This document shows positions 22,552-30,800 of a stretch of 48,516 nucleotides of DNA, piece after piece. Position 1 is the stretch's first letter. The number at the start of each line of letters is the position of its first letter. Under the pieces are notes generated by a model. The model was not told the origin of the DNA. It did no database searches and saw only the letters and a list, made by a program, of their open reading frames with translations. Origin of the DNA: Nostoc mirabile CHAB5784 (lineage in GTDB: Bacteria > Cyanobacteriota > Cyanobacteriia > Cyanobacteriales > Nostocaceae). Where the stretch lies: positions 1-48,516 of the forward strand of contig NZ_JAIVFS010000052.1 of assembly GCF_020829645.1 (NCBI RefSeq), given 5' to 3'. The translations under genes were made by a program, and so were the position numbers.

Positions 22552-23862
22552 TTATTTCACCATTCCTTCATAGCGCTGAGAGATGACATAGGTTTGGACT
22601 TGTTTGGCTGTCTCAATTGCCACACCCACTAAAATTAATAAAGAGGTAGCACCTATTCCTTGGAAAGTTTTCACATTCAAAGCGCTTTCCACGGCGGTAG
22701 GGATAATCGCAACCAAGCCCAAAAAGATCGCACCCAAAAAAGTGAGTCGGTTGGACACGCGTTCGATATACTCGCTAGTAGCCTTGCCGGGACGAATTCC
22801 AGGAATACTAGAACCCATTTTCTTCAAGTTTTGCGCCACATCTACTGGGTTGAGAATCAACGAAGAATAGAAGTAGCTGAAGAAAACGATGGAAATCATG
22901 TAGACCAAGGCATAGACCCAGGAGCTAGAACCGCCTGGACTCAGATAAGTGTTAACTATATTCGCCAAATCGGCATTTTTAGTAAAGTTGGCTATCAGCA
23001 GTGGCAAACTGAGGATGGCAGCAGCAAAAATAATTGGCATCACGCCGCCTTGATTTAACCGCAGGGGCAGATAGCTACGCTGTTCTGCCAACACTCGCCG
23101 ACCTACTTGGCGACGAGCCGAAATAATTGGGATGCGGCGCATTCCTTCTTGCACAATTACAATACCAACAATTGTCGCCAGGAAAACTAAGATCAGCACG
23201 ATCACGCGACCCACTGTTTCCCGACCACCGACTTGCACCAAGTCGATGGTATCGCCTAAAGCTTTTGGTAATGACGCGACAATATTGACAAAAATCAACA
23301 ATGATGCTCCGTTACCAATGCCACGTTCTGTAATAAGTTCTGATGCCCACATTACGAACATCGAACCAGCAGTCAGAGCGATCGCAGTTTCAGCTACAAA
23401 GATAGGCCCTGGCTTTAAGGCAAATTGCTGGAGGAATAATGCCGAAAAAGCTGTACTTTGTAGAATTGCCCAAACTACAGTTACATAGCGGGTAATTTGC
23501 GATATTTTTCGCCGACCTGCTTCGCCTTCATTTTTCTGTAAATTTTCTAAAGATGGAATTGCTGCGGTGAGCAATTGGATGATAATAGACGCATTAATGA
23601 AAGGCAAAATCCCTAAAGCAAAGACTCCTAAAGTCGAAAGTCCTCGCCCGGAAAATATATCCAATAAGCCAAATATGGAATTATTGCCCGATATGGCTTC
23701 GGCAAATCTAGGTCTATCAATTCCTGGTACGGGTAAGAAGATACCCAGGCGAACCAAAATTAAAATACCGACGGTGACAAGCAGCCTACCTCTGAGGCCA
23801 GCTGCTTGCGCCATCTGCATAAAAGTTTCTTGAGCCGTTGGGGCTTTATCTCGACTGATCAT
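22552..23862 (-). CDS. secY: preprotein translocase subunit SecY
   Basis: 436 residues, ten predicted membrane helices. LVTVGILILVRLGIFLPVPG (TM1), GILPFINASIIIQLL, NEGEAGRRKISQITRY, and cytoplasmic loop GMRRIPIISARRQVGRR are SecY signatures; EYIERVSNRLTFLGAIFLG leads into TM9-10. In cyanobacteria one SecY serves both plasma and thylakoid membranes. Follows rplO and is coupled to adk. Confidence 0.97.
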   Translation of the reverse strand: MISRDKAPTAQETFMQMAQAAGLRGRLLVTVGILILVRLGIFLPVPGIDRPRFAEAISGNNSIFGLLDIFSGRGLSTLGVFALGILPFINASIIIQLLTAAIPSLENLQKNEGEAGRRKISQITRYVTVVWAILQSTAFSALFLQQFALKPGPIFVAETAIALTAGSMFVMWASELITERGIGNGASLLIFVNIVASLPKALGDTIDLVQVGGRETVGRVIVLILVFLATIVGIVIVQEGMRRIPIISARRQVGRRVLAEQRSYLPLRLNQGGVMPIIFAAAILSLPLLIANFTKNADLANIVNTYLSPGGSSSWVYALVYMISIVFFSYFYSSLILNPVDVAQNLKKMGSSIPGIRPGKATSEYIERVSNRLTFLGAIFLGLVAIIPTAVESALNVKTFQGIGATSLLILVGVAIETAKQVQTYVISQRYEGMVK

Positions 23863-23936
23863 AGAGTGCTACCTTTATAGTGAAACAGGCGCTGACAGCG
23901 AGTTGGCTTCCATTTAAGTGCGCTGTTCCGGCTCAC

Positions 23937-24380
23937 TCATAAGACTTCACAACTACCACCAGCTGCCTCAATTTTGCTACGAGCTGAACCTGTGAAAGCT
24001 GCCGCTTGTACCTTGAGCGGAATGCTCAATTCCCCGTTACCTAAAATTTTCAATGGCCCCTTGACAGCAGTCAGGATACCTGCGGCTTTCAAGGAGGTCA
24101 GAGTTACTTCCGTATTAGCAGGAAGGGAGCCTAGCTTCTCTACATTAATCGTAGTGTAAATCTTCTGATTAACAATCGGAAAGCCCTTCAGCTTAGGTAA
24201 GCGGCGGTACAATGGCTGTTGACCACCTTCAAAACCTGGACGAGTGCCACTACCAGAACGAGATTTTTGACCTCGCATACCTAAACCAGCACTGGCACCT
24301 TGACCGGCAGAAATACCTCTGGCTACACGCTTCTTGCGTTTCTTTGAGCCTTTTTGCGGCTTAACATCGTTGAGTCTCAT
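23937..24380 (-). CDS. rplO: 50S ribosomal protein L15 (uL15)
   Basis: 147 residues: MRLNDVKPQKGSKKRKKRVA, RGISAGQGASAGLGMRGQKS and PGFEGGQQPLYRRLPKLKGF are uL15 signatures, ending with TGSARSKIEAAGGSCEVL. rpmD (uL30), which precedes it in many bacteria, is absent, as is typical for cyanobacteria. Confidence 0.97.
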   Translation of the reverse strand: MRLNDVKPQKGSKKRKKRVARGISAGQGASAGLGMRGQKSRSGSGTRPGFEGGQQPLYRRLPKLKGFPIVNQKIYTTINVEKLGSLPANTEVTLTSLKAAGILTAVKGPLKILGNGELSIPLKVQAAAFTGSARSKIEAAGGSCEVL

Positions 24381-24428
24381 GATGTAATTAGTTCTTGTTT
24401 ACACAAAAGCTCTGTAAGTGGGACTCTA

Positions 24429-24956
24429 CTAAATGTAGAGACTTTCAATAGGAATACCGCGATCTTCCGCGACTTCAGAAAGAGTTCGCAGTGTAGATAA
24501 GGCATTGACTGCGGCTCTAGCATTATTGAGCGGATTGTTAGAGCCAAGTTGCTTGGCTAAGACGTTACGAACTCCTGCTAATTCCAGCACAGTCCGCACA
24601 GCACCACCTGCAATTACCCCAGTACCAGGTGAGGCTGGGCGCATCATCACTTTCGCACCGCCACCGACACCATTAATGGGATGGGGGATGGAGTTGGATT
24701 TGGTAATGGGTATATCAATGAGGTGTTTTTTGCCGTCGGCTACGCCTTTTTTGACGGCGCCAATTACATCTGAGGCTTTGCCTACTCCGACACCAACTTG
24801 ACCGCGTTCGTTACCGACAACAACGATCGCTCGGAAGCTGAGTTTTTTACCACCTTTGACCACTTTACTTACGCGTCGGATTTGGATAACCCGTTCTTGC
24901 CAAGTGGTTTCTTCTTTTTTGGCACGCTTTGTTCTACTTTTACGCTCTGTTGCCAT
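24429..24956 (-). CDS. rpsE: 30S ribosomal protein S5 (uS5)
   Basis: 175 residues: WQERVIQIRRVSKVVKGGKK, AIVVVGNERGQVGVGVGKAS and MMRPASPGTGVIAGGAVRTV are uS5 motifs; it lines the mRNA entry and supports decoding fidelity. Separated from rplR upstream by a heptamer spacer, with rplO 48 nt downstream. Confidence 0.97.
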   Translation of the reverse strand: MATERKSRTKRAKKEETTWQERVIQIRRVSKVVKGGKKLSFRAIVVVGNERGQVGVGVGKASDVIGAVKKGVADGKKHLIDIPITKSNSIPHPINGVGGGAKVMMRPASPGTGVIAGGAVRTVLELAGVRNVLAKQLGSNNPLNNARAAVNALSTLRTLSEVAEDRGIPIESLYI

Positions 24957-24975
24957 AATTTAGTGCTCTGATGAA

Positions 24976-25063
24976 CGTCATTTGTCTTTTGTCATTTGTC
25001 CTTTGTCATTTGTCCGTTGTCATTTGTCCAATGACTAATGACCAATGACTAATGACCAATGAC
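24976..25063. repeat. two-armed heptamer array between rplR and rpsE
   Basis: GTCATTTGTC(C/T)-type units (24977-25028) then AATGACTAATGACC units (25029-25062). Arms roughly complementary. Confidence 0.8.
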
Positions 25064-25064
25064 T

Positions 25065-25427
25065 TTAGAAATCTAAACCAGCTTCGCGTGCTGCATCAGC
25101 TAATGCTTTGACACGACCATGATATAAGTTTCCACCGCGATCAAAGACTACTTTGGTGATGCCTTTTTCTAGCGATCGCACTGCAATCAATTTCCCAACT
25201 TGCACCGATGCGTCGCGGTTTGCACATGACGCTAAACTAGATTTCAGTTCTGGTTCTACAGTCGATGCTGCCACGATGGTTTGATGCTGAGTATCATCAA
25301 TTATCTGGGCATAAATATGCTCATTAGAACGAAATACCGCTAAACGCGGACGTTCTGTAGAGCCAATAACTTTACCACGAACGCGCCGATGACGACGGTT
25401 TTTTGATTCTCTACGAGTAAGTTTCAT
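25065..25427 (-). CDS. rplR: 50S ribosomal protein L18 (uL18)
   Basis: 120 residues: MKLTRRESKNRRHRRVRGKV, RPRLAVFRSNEHIYAQIIDD, FDRGGNLYHGRVKALADAAR, ending EAGLDF. It binds 5S rRNA together with uL5. Two nucleotides after rplF, so coupled. Confidence 0.97.
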   Translation of the reverse strand: MKLTRRESKNRRHRRVRGKVIGSTERPRLAVFRSNEHIYAQIIDDTQHQTIVAASTVEPELKSSLASCANRDASVQVGKLIAVRSLEKGITKVVFDRGGNLYHGRVKALADAAREAGLDF

Positions 25428-25429
25428 TT

Positions 25430-25978
25430 CTACTTCTTACCACCCTTACCAGTCTTACCAGCTTTCCGTCTGACCACTTCACCGGCATAGCGAATGCCTT
25501 TACCTTTGTAAGGTTCTGGTGGACGAACGGCGCGAATTTTGGCGGCTGTGTTGCCTACGATTTCTTTGTCATAGCCGCTAACAATGACGTTAGTGGTACC
25601 TTCTACTGCAAACTGAATTCCCTCTGGTGGTTCAATTTGCACTTGATGGCTGTAACCCATATTTAAAAGTAGGTTACGCCCTTGAAGCTGTGCCCTGTAG
25701 CCAACACCTTGAATTTCTAAACGGCGTTGAAAACCTTGGGAAACTCCCTCGACCATGTTGGCAACTAAAGTGCGGCTCAAGCCATGCAGTTGCTTTGAGG
25801 TACGAGTTTCATCCCGACGATTTACCTGTAATATGTCTCCATCTTGAGAGAGTGAAACATTAGGTGTGAGAGTGCGAGAAAGTTCTCCTTTCGGGCCTTT
25901 CACCACAATATTCGTACCATCGATCGCCACTTGAACTTTGGCGGGAATAGTAATTGGACGTTTACCGATACGAGACAT
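25430..25978 (-). CDS. rplF: 50S ribosomal protein L6 (uL6)
   Basis: 182 residues from ATG 25978 (MSRIGKRPITIPAKVQVAID). GVGYRAQLQGRNLLLNMGYS and RAVRPPEPYKGKGIRYAGEV are uL6 motifs, near the factor-binding site. The frame stays open upstream (QRTKDKGQRTKDKG), but that is translated (ACAAAGG)n heptamer and not coding. The AAAGGAC heptamers immediately upstream provide Shine-Dalgarno-like sequence. Confidence 0.96.
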   Translation of the reverse strand: MSRIGKRPITIPAKVQVAIDGTNIVVKGPKGELSRTLTPNVSLSQDGDILQVNRRDETRTSKQLHGLSRTLVANMVEGVSQGFQRRLEIQGVGYRAQLQGRNLLLNMGYSHQVQIEPPEGIQFAVEGTTNVIVSGYDKEIVGNTAAKIRAVRPPEPYKGKGIRYAGEVVRRKAGKTGKGGKK

Positions 25979-26112
25979 GACTTTTTGTCCTTTGTTATTT
26001 GTCCTTTGTCCTTTGTCCTTTGTCCTTTGTCCTTTGTCCTTTGTCCTTTGTCTTTCACTAATGACCAATGACTAATGACCAATGACTAATGACAAATGAC
26101 TAATGACCAATG
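25979..26112. repeat. longest two-armed heptamer array, between rpsH and rplF
   Basis: About ten tandem TTTGTCC units (25985-26055) followed by about eight AATGAC(C/T/A) units (26060-26112). In the transcript the GTCATT arm comes first and the ACAAAGG arm lies directly before the rplF start. Confidence 0.85.
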
Positions 26113-26113
26113 A

Positions 26114-26515
26114 CTACCAAACGTAACAAAGCACTTCGCCACCCAAGTTCTGACGCCGCGCTTCGCGGTCAGTCATAATGCCACTGGATGTAGAAATAAT
26201 GGCAATGCCAATACCGCCTAGTACTCTTGGTAATTCTTTTCTATTGGAGTAAACACGCAAGCCTGGCTTACTCACTCGCTTTAAGGCGGTGATTAGAGGC
26301 TGACGATTCTTACCTTTGTACTTCAGGGAAATCACTAGGTTGTGTTTTACCCCTTCTTCTGCTTCTTCGATTTCAGCAATAAAGCCTTCCTCCCGTAGCA
26401 CTTTGGCAATGCTCCGGGTCATTTTTGTAGCTGGCACTTGTGTAGTTTGATGCCGCGCCAGGTTGGCATTGCGGATGCGCGTCAGCATATCTGCAATTGT
26501 GTCGTTAGCCGCCAT
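26114..26515 (-). CDS. rpsH: 30S ribosomal protein S8 (uS8)
   Basis: 133 residues: MAANDTIADMLTRIRNANLA, RVSKPGLRVYSNRKELPRVL and IGIAIISTSSGIMTDREARR, ending GGEVLCYVW. It nucleates the central domain of 16S rRNA and in other bacteria represses the spc operon. rpsN (uS14), normally just upstream in many bacteria, is not here; the gap to rplE is only 20 nt. Confidence 0.97.
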   Translation of the reverse strand: MAANDTIADMLTRIRNANLARHQTTQVPATKMTRSIAKVLREEGFIAEIEEAEEGVKHNLVISLKYKGKNRQPLITALKRVSKPGLRVYSNRKELPRVLGGIGIAIISTSSGIMTDREARRQNLGGEVLCYVW

Positions 26516-26535
26516 CGTTCCCTCTATAGATGAAC

Positions 26536-27084
26536 TTATTGATCGCGAAAGGGCATTCCTAATTCTTTAAGTAAGGCGCGTCCCTCTTCGTCGTTTTTTG
26601 CTGTGGTGATGATGGAAATATCCATCCCACGTACTTGATCGATGCTGTCGTATTCGACTTCTGGAAAAATTAGCTGTTCTCTAACACCCAGAGTGTAGTT
26701 ACCGCGTCCGTCAAAGCTTTTAGGGCTAACGCCGCGAAAATCTCGAATTCTCGGTAGTGACAGGCTAACTAGTCTATCGAAAAAGGCATACATCCGTTCG
26801 GCTCTGAGAGTAACCATGATCCCCACAGGCATCCCTTGACGAATCTTAAAGCCAGCGATCGCTTTTTTCGCCCGTGTCACCACTGGTTTTTGACCTGTCA
26901 CCAAGGCAATTTCATTAATGGATGCTTCCAGCGACTTCGCATTTTGAGCTGCTTCACCCAAACCCCGGTTAATAGTAACCTTTACCAACTTCGGTACTTG
27001 ATGAACATTGGTATATTGAAACTGATTGATCAGTTTGGGGACGATTGTCTCTTGATATAAGGTTTTGAGTCTTGTTGTCGCCAT
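26536..27084 (-). CDS. rplE: 50S ribosomal protein L5 (uL5)
   Basis: 182 residues: VPKLVKVTINRGLGEAAQNA, TGQKPVVTRAKKAIAGFKIR, RIRDFRGVSPKSFDGRGNYT and EVEYDSIDQVRGMDISIITT are uL5 signatures. It binds 5S rRNA and P-site tRNA. A heptamer spacer separates it from rplX. Confidence 0.97.
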   Translation of the reverse strand: MATTRLKTLYQETIVPKLINQFQYTNVHQVPKLVKVTINRGLGEAAQNAKSLEASINEIALVTGQKPVVTRAKKAIAGFKIRQGMPVGIMVTLRAERMYAFFDRLVSLSLPRIRDFRGVSPKSFDGRGNYTLGVREQLIFPEVEYDSIDQVRGMDISIITTAKNDEEGRALLKELGMPFRDQ

Positions 27085-27130
27085 AGTTTTTTGTCCTGAT
27101 ATCCCTGGGCTTGGTCAGGGAACTTTTATT

Positions 27131-27194
27131 GTCCTTTGTTATTCGTCCTTTGTCCTTTGTCTTTTTACTAATGACTAATGACTAATGACTAATG
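27131..27194. repeat. two-armed heptamer array between rplX and rplE
   Basis: TTGTCC/TTTGTC units (27131-27163) followed by four AATGACT units (27168-27194). A small stem CCCTG..CAGGG lies just before it (about 27100-27119). Confidence 0.8.
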
Positions 27195-27195
27195 A

Positions 27196-27549
27196 CTATT
27201 TATCCAGAATCTCGCCAGTTTTTTTGAGTTTTCTGACTTTTTTGCCTTCTGATGTAAAGGTATAACAAACACGACTGGCAACGTTTTGCTTGGTGGAATA
27301 AAGCATCACGTTGGAGCTATGAATTGGGAACTCTTGGGTCATAATTCGCCCTGATTCCCCTTCTTGCTGGGGTTTGACGTGCTTGGTTTTAATGTTGACA
27401 CCTTTGACGATGACTTTACTCAGTTGGGGAAGTGCCTGGATAATTTCACCAACTTTTCCTTTGTCTTTGCCAGCAATCACTTGTACGGTGTCGCCAGTTT
27501 TAACGTGCATTTTGTGGAATACTTTGGGCGTACCCTGTTTGGCTGCCAT
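27196..27549 (-). CDS. rplX: 50S ribosomal protein L24 (uL24)
   Basis: 117 residues: HKMHVKTGDTVQVIAGKDKG, KVGEIIQALPQLSKVIVKGV and GRIMTQEFPIHSSNVMLYST include the KOW motif (VQVIAGKDKGKVGEI). It is an assembly initiator near the exit tunnel. Its ATG overlaps the rplN stop by one base (TAATG). Confidence 0.97.
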   Translation of the reverse strand: MAAKQGTPKVFHKMHVKTGDTVQVIAGKDKGKVGEIIQALPQLSKVIVKGVNIKTKHVKPQQEGESGRIMTQEFPIHSSNVMLYSTKQNVASRVCYTFTSEGKKVRKLKKTGEILDK

Positions 27550-27917
27550 TAAAGCACCTCCGGAGCCAGAGAAACAATTTTGGTAAAGTTTTTATCGCGC
27601 AGTTCCCGTGCAACTGGGCCAAAAACCCGTGTGCCTCTGGGATTACCGTCTTTGTTGATGATCACAGCAGCGTTATCATCAAAGCGAATGCTCATACCGC
27701 TGTCACGACTTACAGCTTTACGAGTGCGGACAATTACTGCTTCGACAACATCAGACTTTTTGACAGCCATGTTGGGTGTAGCATCTTTGACAACGGCGAT
27801 AATTTTATCGCCGATAAAACCATAACGACGGTTGCCTCCGCCTAAAACGCGGATGCACATTAGTTTGCGGGCACCGCTATTATCTGCGACATTCAAGTAA
27901 GTCTGGGGTTGAATCAC
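27549..27917 (-). CDS. rplN: 50S ribosomal protein L14 (uL14)
   Basis: 122 residues: MIQPQTYLNVADNSGARKLM, CIRVLGGGNRRYGFIGDKII and DGNPRGTRVFGPVARELRDK are uL14 signatures, ending KIVSLAPEVL. It forms an intersubunit bridge. One-base overlap with rplX; rpsQ lies 46 nt upstream. Confidence 0.98.
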   Translation of the reverse strand: MIQPQTYLNVADNSGARKLMCIRVLGGGNRRYGFIGDKIIAVVKDATPNMAVKKSDVVEAVIVRTRKAVSRDSGMSIRFDDNAAVIINKDGNPRGTRVFGPVARELRDKNFTKIVSLAPEVL

Positions 27918-27963
27918 AATTATTCTCCCTTGTAATGTTGTTAAAAACTAACAACGATGAGGT

Positions 27964-28212
27964 TTAAGTAGGCTTGACGTTCAAAATTTCTGTGATTTTC
28001 CAGCGCTTGGTTTTGCTCAGGGGTCTAGTTTCCTGAATGCGAACGCGATCGCCTACTTTACACTTATTTTCTTCGTCGTGAACTTTATATCGTTGGGTGT
28101 TAACCACAATTTTGCCGTACTTGGGGTGAGGAGCGCGGTTTTCTATGGCTACTACCACAGTTTTTTGCATTTTATCGCTCACTACCAAGCCAACTCGTTC
28201 TTTAACTGCCAT
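27964..28212 (-). CDS. rpsQ: 30S ribosomal protein S17 (uS17)
   Basis: 82 residues, OB-fold: KERVGLVVSDKMQKTVVVAI, APHPKYGKIVVNTQRYKVHD and VGDRVRIQETRPLSKTKRWK. Six nucleotides after rpmC, so coupled. Confidence 0.97.
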   Translation of the reverse strand: MAVKERVGLVVSDKMQKTVVVAIENRAPHPKYGKIVVNTQRYKVHDEENKCKVGDRVRIQETRPLSKTKRWKITEILNVKPT

Positions 28213-28218
28213 AATCTC

Positions 28219-28446
28219 CTACTTTTTTTCTTTAGCCGATTGACTTGCTGCCCGTTTGCGTTCTGTTTCTAGCGTCAGCAATTGGGCTAGGCGGTGGCGC
28301 AATTGTCGGAACTGGTGGGGCTTTTCTAGTTGTCTGGTGGCTTTTTGCAAGCGCAACTGAAATAGTTGTCTTTTGATCGCGACAATTTCTTCAGAGAGTT
28401 TCTCGTCACTTAATTCTCTTGCTTGTGAAATCTTGGGAAGAGGCAT
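28219..28446 (-). CDS. rpmC: 50S ribosomal protein L29 (uL29)
   Basis: 75 residues, all helical: ARELSDEKLSEEIVAIKRQL, FQLRLQKATRQLEKPHQFRQ. It lies at the exit tunnel where trigger factor docks. Three nucleotides after rplP. Confidence 0.96.
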   Translation of the reverse strand: MPLPKISQARELSDEKLSEEIVAIKRQLFQLRLQKATRQLEKPHQFRQLRHRLAQLLTLETERKRAASQSAKEKK

Positions 28447-28449
28447 AAG

Positions 28450-28875
28450 CTACTCCTGCTCCTGTGGTTGAGAGCGCACAATAAACTTAGTTTTTATAGG
28501 CAGTTTAAATGAAGCCAAACGCATAGCTTCACGGGCGATTTCTTCAGAAACCCCACCGATTTCAAACAAAATTCGTCCTGGCTTGACTACAGCTACCCAA
28601 AACTCTGGATTACCTTTACCGGAACCCATCCGGGTTTCAGCAGCACGCATGGTTACAGGTTTATCAGGGAAAATCCGAATCCAGATTTGTCCACCCCGAC
28701 GAATATAACGGGTCATTGCCCGACGAGAAGCCTCGATTTGCCGAGAGGTAATCCAAGCAGGTTCTTGCGCTTGGAGTGCAAAATCACCGAAGTTGAGGGT
28801 GCTACCACGGCTGGCTAGTCCCTCCATCCGTCCGCGCTGTTGTTTGCGGAATTTAGTTCTTCTAGGGCTTAACAT
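28450..28875 (-). CDS. rplP: 50S ribosomal protein L16 (uL16)
   Basis: 141 residues: MLSPRRTKFRKQQRGRMEGL, ASRRAMTRYIRRGGQIWIRI, FPDKPVTMRAAETRMGSGKG and PEFWVAVVKPGRILFEIGGV are uL16 signatures. It positions A-site tRNA. A 162-nt repeat-bearing spacer separates it from rpsC. Confidence 0.98.
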   Translation of the reverse strand: MLSPRRTKFRKQQRGRMEGLASRGSTLNFGDFALQAQEPAWITSRQIEASRRAMTRYIRRGGQIWIRIFPDKPVTMRAAETRMGSGKGNPEFWVAVVKPGRILFEIGGVSEEIAREAMRLASFKLPIKTKFIVRSQPQEQE

Positions 28876-29037
28876 GGTTTGTTACTTGTCATTTGTCATT
28901 TGTCCTCTCTTACAAAGTTCTCATGCCTGCGGCAAGCCGCTGGCGCGTCTACGGAGGAAACCTCCGCTCAGACTTTGCGCTTTGTCATTTGTCATCTGCC
29001 ATTTACTAATGACTAATGACTAATGACTAATGACGAT
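28876..29037. repeat. two-armed heptamer array with inserted palindrome, rpsC-rplP spacer
   Basis: TTGTCATTTGTC units at 28885-28906, then GCCTGCGGCAAGC and GGAGGAAACCTCC stems (28925-28970), more TTTGTCAT units, then four AATGACT units (29008-29035). A palindromic cassette nested inside a two-armed array, as in the rpsS-rplV spacer. Confidence 0.7.
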
Positions 29038-29820
29038 TTATCCTTCATTTGAGCGGTCTTCAAATTGCTGGCGACGCCGTTGTTGTTGACGACGACGGGG
29101 TTCACGTTCGCGATCGCGGGGTTCACGTTCGCGATCGCGGCTTGCAGGTGGTGGCGGAGTTTCTTCCTGTCCAGGAATAATTTCTCCCTTAAACACCCAT
29201 ACTTTGATGCCCAGAATGCCGTAAACAGTCTTTGCCGTGCAATAAGAGTAGTCAATGTCAGCCCGTAAGGTATGTAAAGGTACTCTACCTTCACGAGTCC
29301 ACTCTGTCCGGGCAATTTCTGCACCGTTGAGCCGACCGCTAACTTGGATTTTAATACCTTGGACACCAGCGCGTTGGGCCCGCTGAATCGATTGCCGCAC
29401 TACCCGCCGAAAGGAAACCCGGCGTTCTAATTGTTGAGCAATATATTCGGCAATTAGGTAGGCATCAGCATCAACTCGTTGGACTTCAACAACGTTAATG
29501 CGAATTTGGCGATTACTACCCAACAACCCTTGGAGTCCGGTACGCAAAGATTCGATACCTTGCCCACCACGGCCTACTACTACGCCTGGTCTAGCTGTAC
29601 GTACTTCTAAGTCGATTTGGTCGGCTTTGCGCTCAATCCGCACCTCGGAAATTCCGGCGTTGTTTTGAGCCTGCCTACCCAGCTTTTGTTCTATATATTG
29701 ACGCAGTTTGTAGTCTTCTTGTAAAAGTTCTGGATAGCGATCAGGAACAGCAAACCAACGGGATTGATGTTCATGTGTAATACCCAGACGAAAACCAACT
29801 GGATGAATCTTCTGTCCCAC
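29038..29820 (-). CDS. rpsC: 30S ribosomal protein S3 (uS3)
   Basis: 260 residues: MGQKIHPVGFRLGITHEHQS, KH domain with VVVGRGGQGIESLRTGL, then RAQRAGVQGIKIQVSGRLNG and RTEWTREGRVPLHTLRADID. It lines the mRNA entry channel. The C-terminal tail (about 220-260) is low-complexity Arg/Glu/Asp (DREREPRDREREPRRR). Two exact 21-bp DNA repeats, each containing a HIP1 octamer, encode it (29098-29118 and 29119-29139). Such tails vary between cyanobacteria. Confidence 0.97.
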   Translation of the reverse strand: MGQKIHPVGFRLGITHEHQSRWFAVPDRYPELLQEDYKLRQYIEQKLGRQAQNNAGISEVRIERKADQIDLEVRTARPGVVVGRGGQGIESLRTGLQGLLGSNRQIRINVVEVQRVDADAYLIAEYIAQQLERRVSFRRVVRQSIQRAQRAGVQGIKIQVSGRLNGAEIARTEWTREGRVPLHTLRADIDYSYCTAKTVYGILGIKVWVFKGEIIPGQEETPPPPASRDREREPRDREREPRRRQQQRRRQQFEDRSNEG

Positions 29821-29873
29821 GAATGCTTCCTCTAAAATTTCTTACTTTACGCAATTTATTCGTGTAAAAAAGC

Positions 29874-30230
29874 TTATTTTTCTGGGGCTGCTGCAACGGC
29901 CACAGTAATATGACACGTCGGCTTGCGAATTTGGTAAGCTCGACCTTGCGCTCTTGGTTGGAACCGCTTCAGCGATGGCCCTTGATCGGCATAAGCCTGG
30001 GTAATCACTAGTTGAGTTCGATCTAACCCAGCGTTGTGTTCGGCATTAGCAGCAGCGCTTCTGAGAACCTTCAAGATGGGTTCAGTGGCGCGATAGGGCA
30101 TGAATTCTAGGATGATTAATGCTTCACGGTACGATCGCCCGCGAATTTGATCGAGTACCCGACGCACTTTGTAGGCCGAGATGCGGATAAAACGAGCGAT
30201 CGCTTTTACTTCAGTAGTATTAGTAGCCAT
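29874..30230 (-). CDS. rplV: 50S ribosomal protein L22 (uL22)
   Basis: 118 residues from ATG 30230 (MATNTTEVKAIARFIRISAY). KVRRVLDQIRGRSYREALII, AAANAEHNAGLDRTQLVITQ and FQPRAQGRAYQIRKPTCHIT are uL22 motifs; its hairpin narrows the exit tunnel. An ATG four codons upstream is possible, but this start matches homologues. Confidence 0.96.
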   Translation of the reverse strand: MATNTTEVKAIARFIRISAYKVRRVLDQIRGRSYREALIILEFMPYRATEPILKVLRSAAANAEHNAGLDRTQLVITQAYADQGPSLKRFQPRAQGRAYQIRKPTCHITVAVAAAPEK

Positions 30231-30242
30231 AATTTTCTCCAA

Positions 30243-30422
30243 TTTTGTCCTTCGTCCTTTATCTTTTGTCCTTTGTCCTTTGTCGAAAGCTAATAACTAA
30301 TGACCCTTCGGGTGACGCTCCTGCGTCGCTACCGCAACGCTTACGCCAGTTGCTCATGGGGGAAACCCCCAAGACCGCACTGGCTCACCAATGACTAATG
30401 ACAAATGACCAATGACTAATGA
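30243..30422. repeat. two-armed heptamer array with palindromic cassette, rpsS-rplV spacer
   Basis: TTTGTCC units (30245-30285), then a cassette of about 90 bp (30301-30395) with GACGCTCCTGCGTC and GGGGGAAACCCCC stems, then AATGAC units (30391-30422). The cassette, inverted, matches the interior of the insertion at 3033-3263 closely. Confidence 0.75.
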
Positions 30423-30701
30423 CTACCTACCTGCTTTTTTGTCGCTTTTTCCATGACCTCTGTAGGTGCGTGTCGGGGCAAATTCACCCAACTTGTGACC
30501 TACCATCTGTTCATTTACAAAAACTGGAACGTGTTGGCGTCCGTTGTGAACAGCTATGGTATGTCCTACCATTAGAGGCAAAATTGTCGAAGCTCTTGAC
30601 CAAGTTTTAATAACTTCTTTTCTGTTATTGTCGTTGAGCTTTTCAATTTTCTTTAGGAGATGATCCGCAACGAAAGGACCCTTTTTTAGAGAACGACCCA
30701 T
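30423..30701 (-). CDS. rpsS: 30S ribosomal protein S19 (uS19)
   Basis: 92 residues: MGRSLKKGPFVADHLLKKIE, IKTWSRASTILPLMVGHTIA and MVGHKLGEFAPTRTYRGHGK are uS19 signatures. It sits in the 30S head next to uS13. Its stop lies at the edge of the heptamer array. Confidence 0.97.
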   Translation of the reverse strand: MGRSLKKGPFVADHLLKKIEKLNDNNRKEVIKTWSRASTILPLMVGHTIAVHNGRQHVPVFVNEQMVGHKLGEFAPTRTYRGHGKSDKKAGR

Positions 30702-30708
30702 AGTTCAA

Positions 30709-30799
30709 TTTTGGATTTAGGATTTAGGAATTAGGAGTGAGGAATTAGGAATTAGGAGTTAGATTTTACTCTCAACTTATAACTCTTAACTCCTAACTC
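30709..30799. repeat. two-armed heptamer array between rplB and rpsS
   Basis: GGATTTA/GGAATTA/GGAGTTA units (30713-30763) followed by TAACTC/TAACTCC units (30778-30799). Complementary arms of a different heptamer from the TTTGTCC spacers. Confidence 0.75.
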
Positions 30800-30800
30800 T

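Noticed and set aside
25979..26082. ORFs of KDKGQRT and similar repeats upstream of rplF, rplD and truA
   Set aside because: They are translations of heptamer arrays; homologues start at the internal ATG.
26516..26535. Missing rpsN (uS14) or rpmD (uL30) as unusual loss
   Set aside because: Absence of these genes from the cluster is normal in cyanobacteria.
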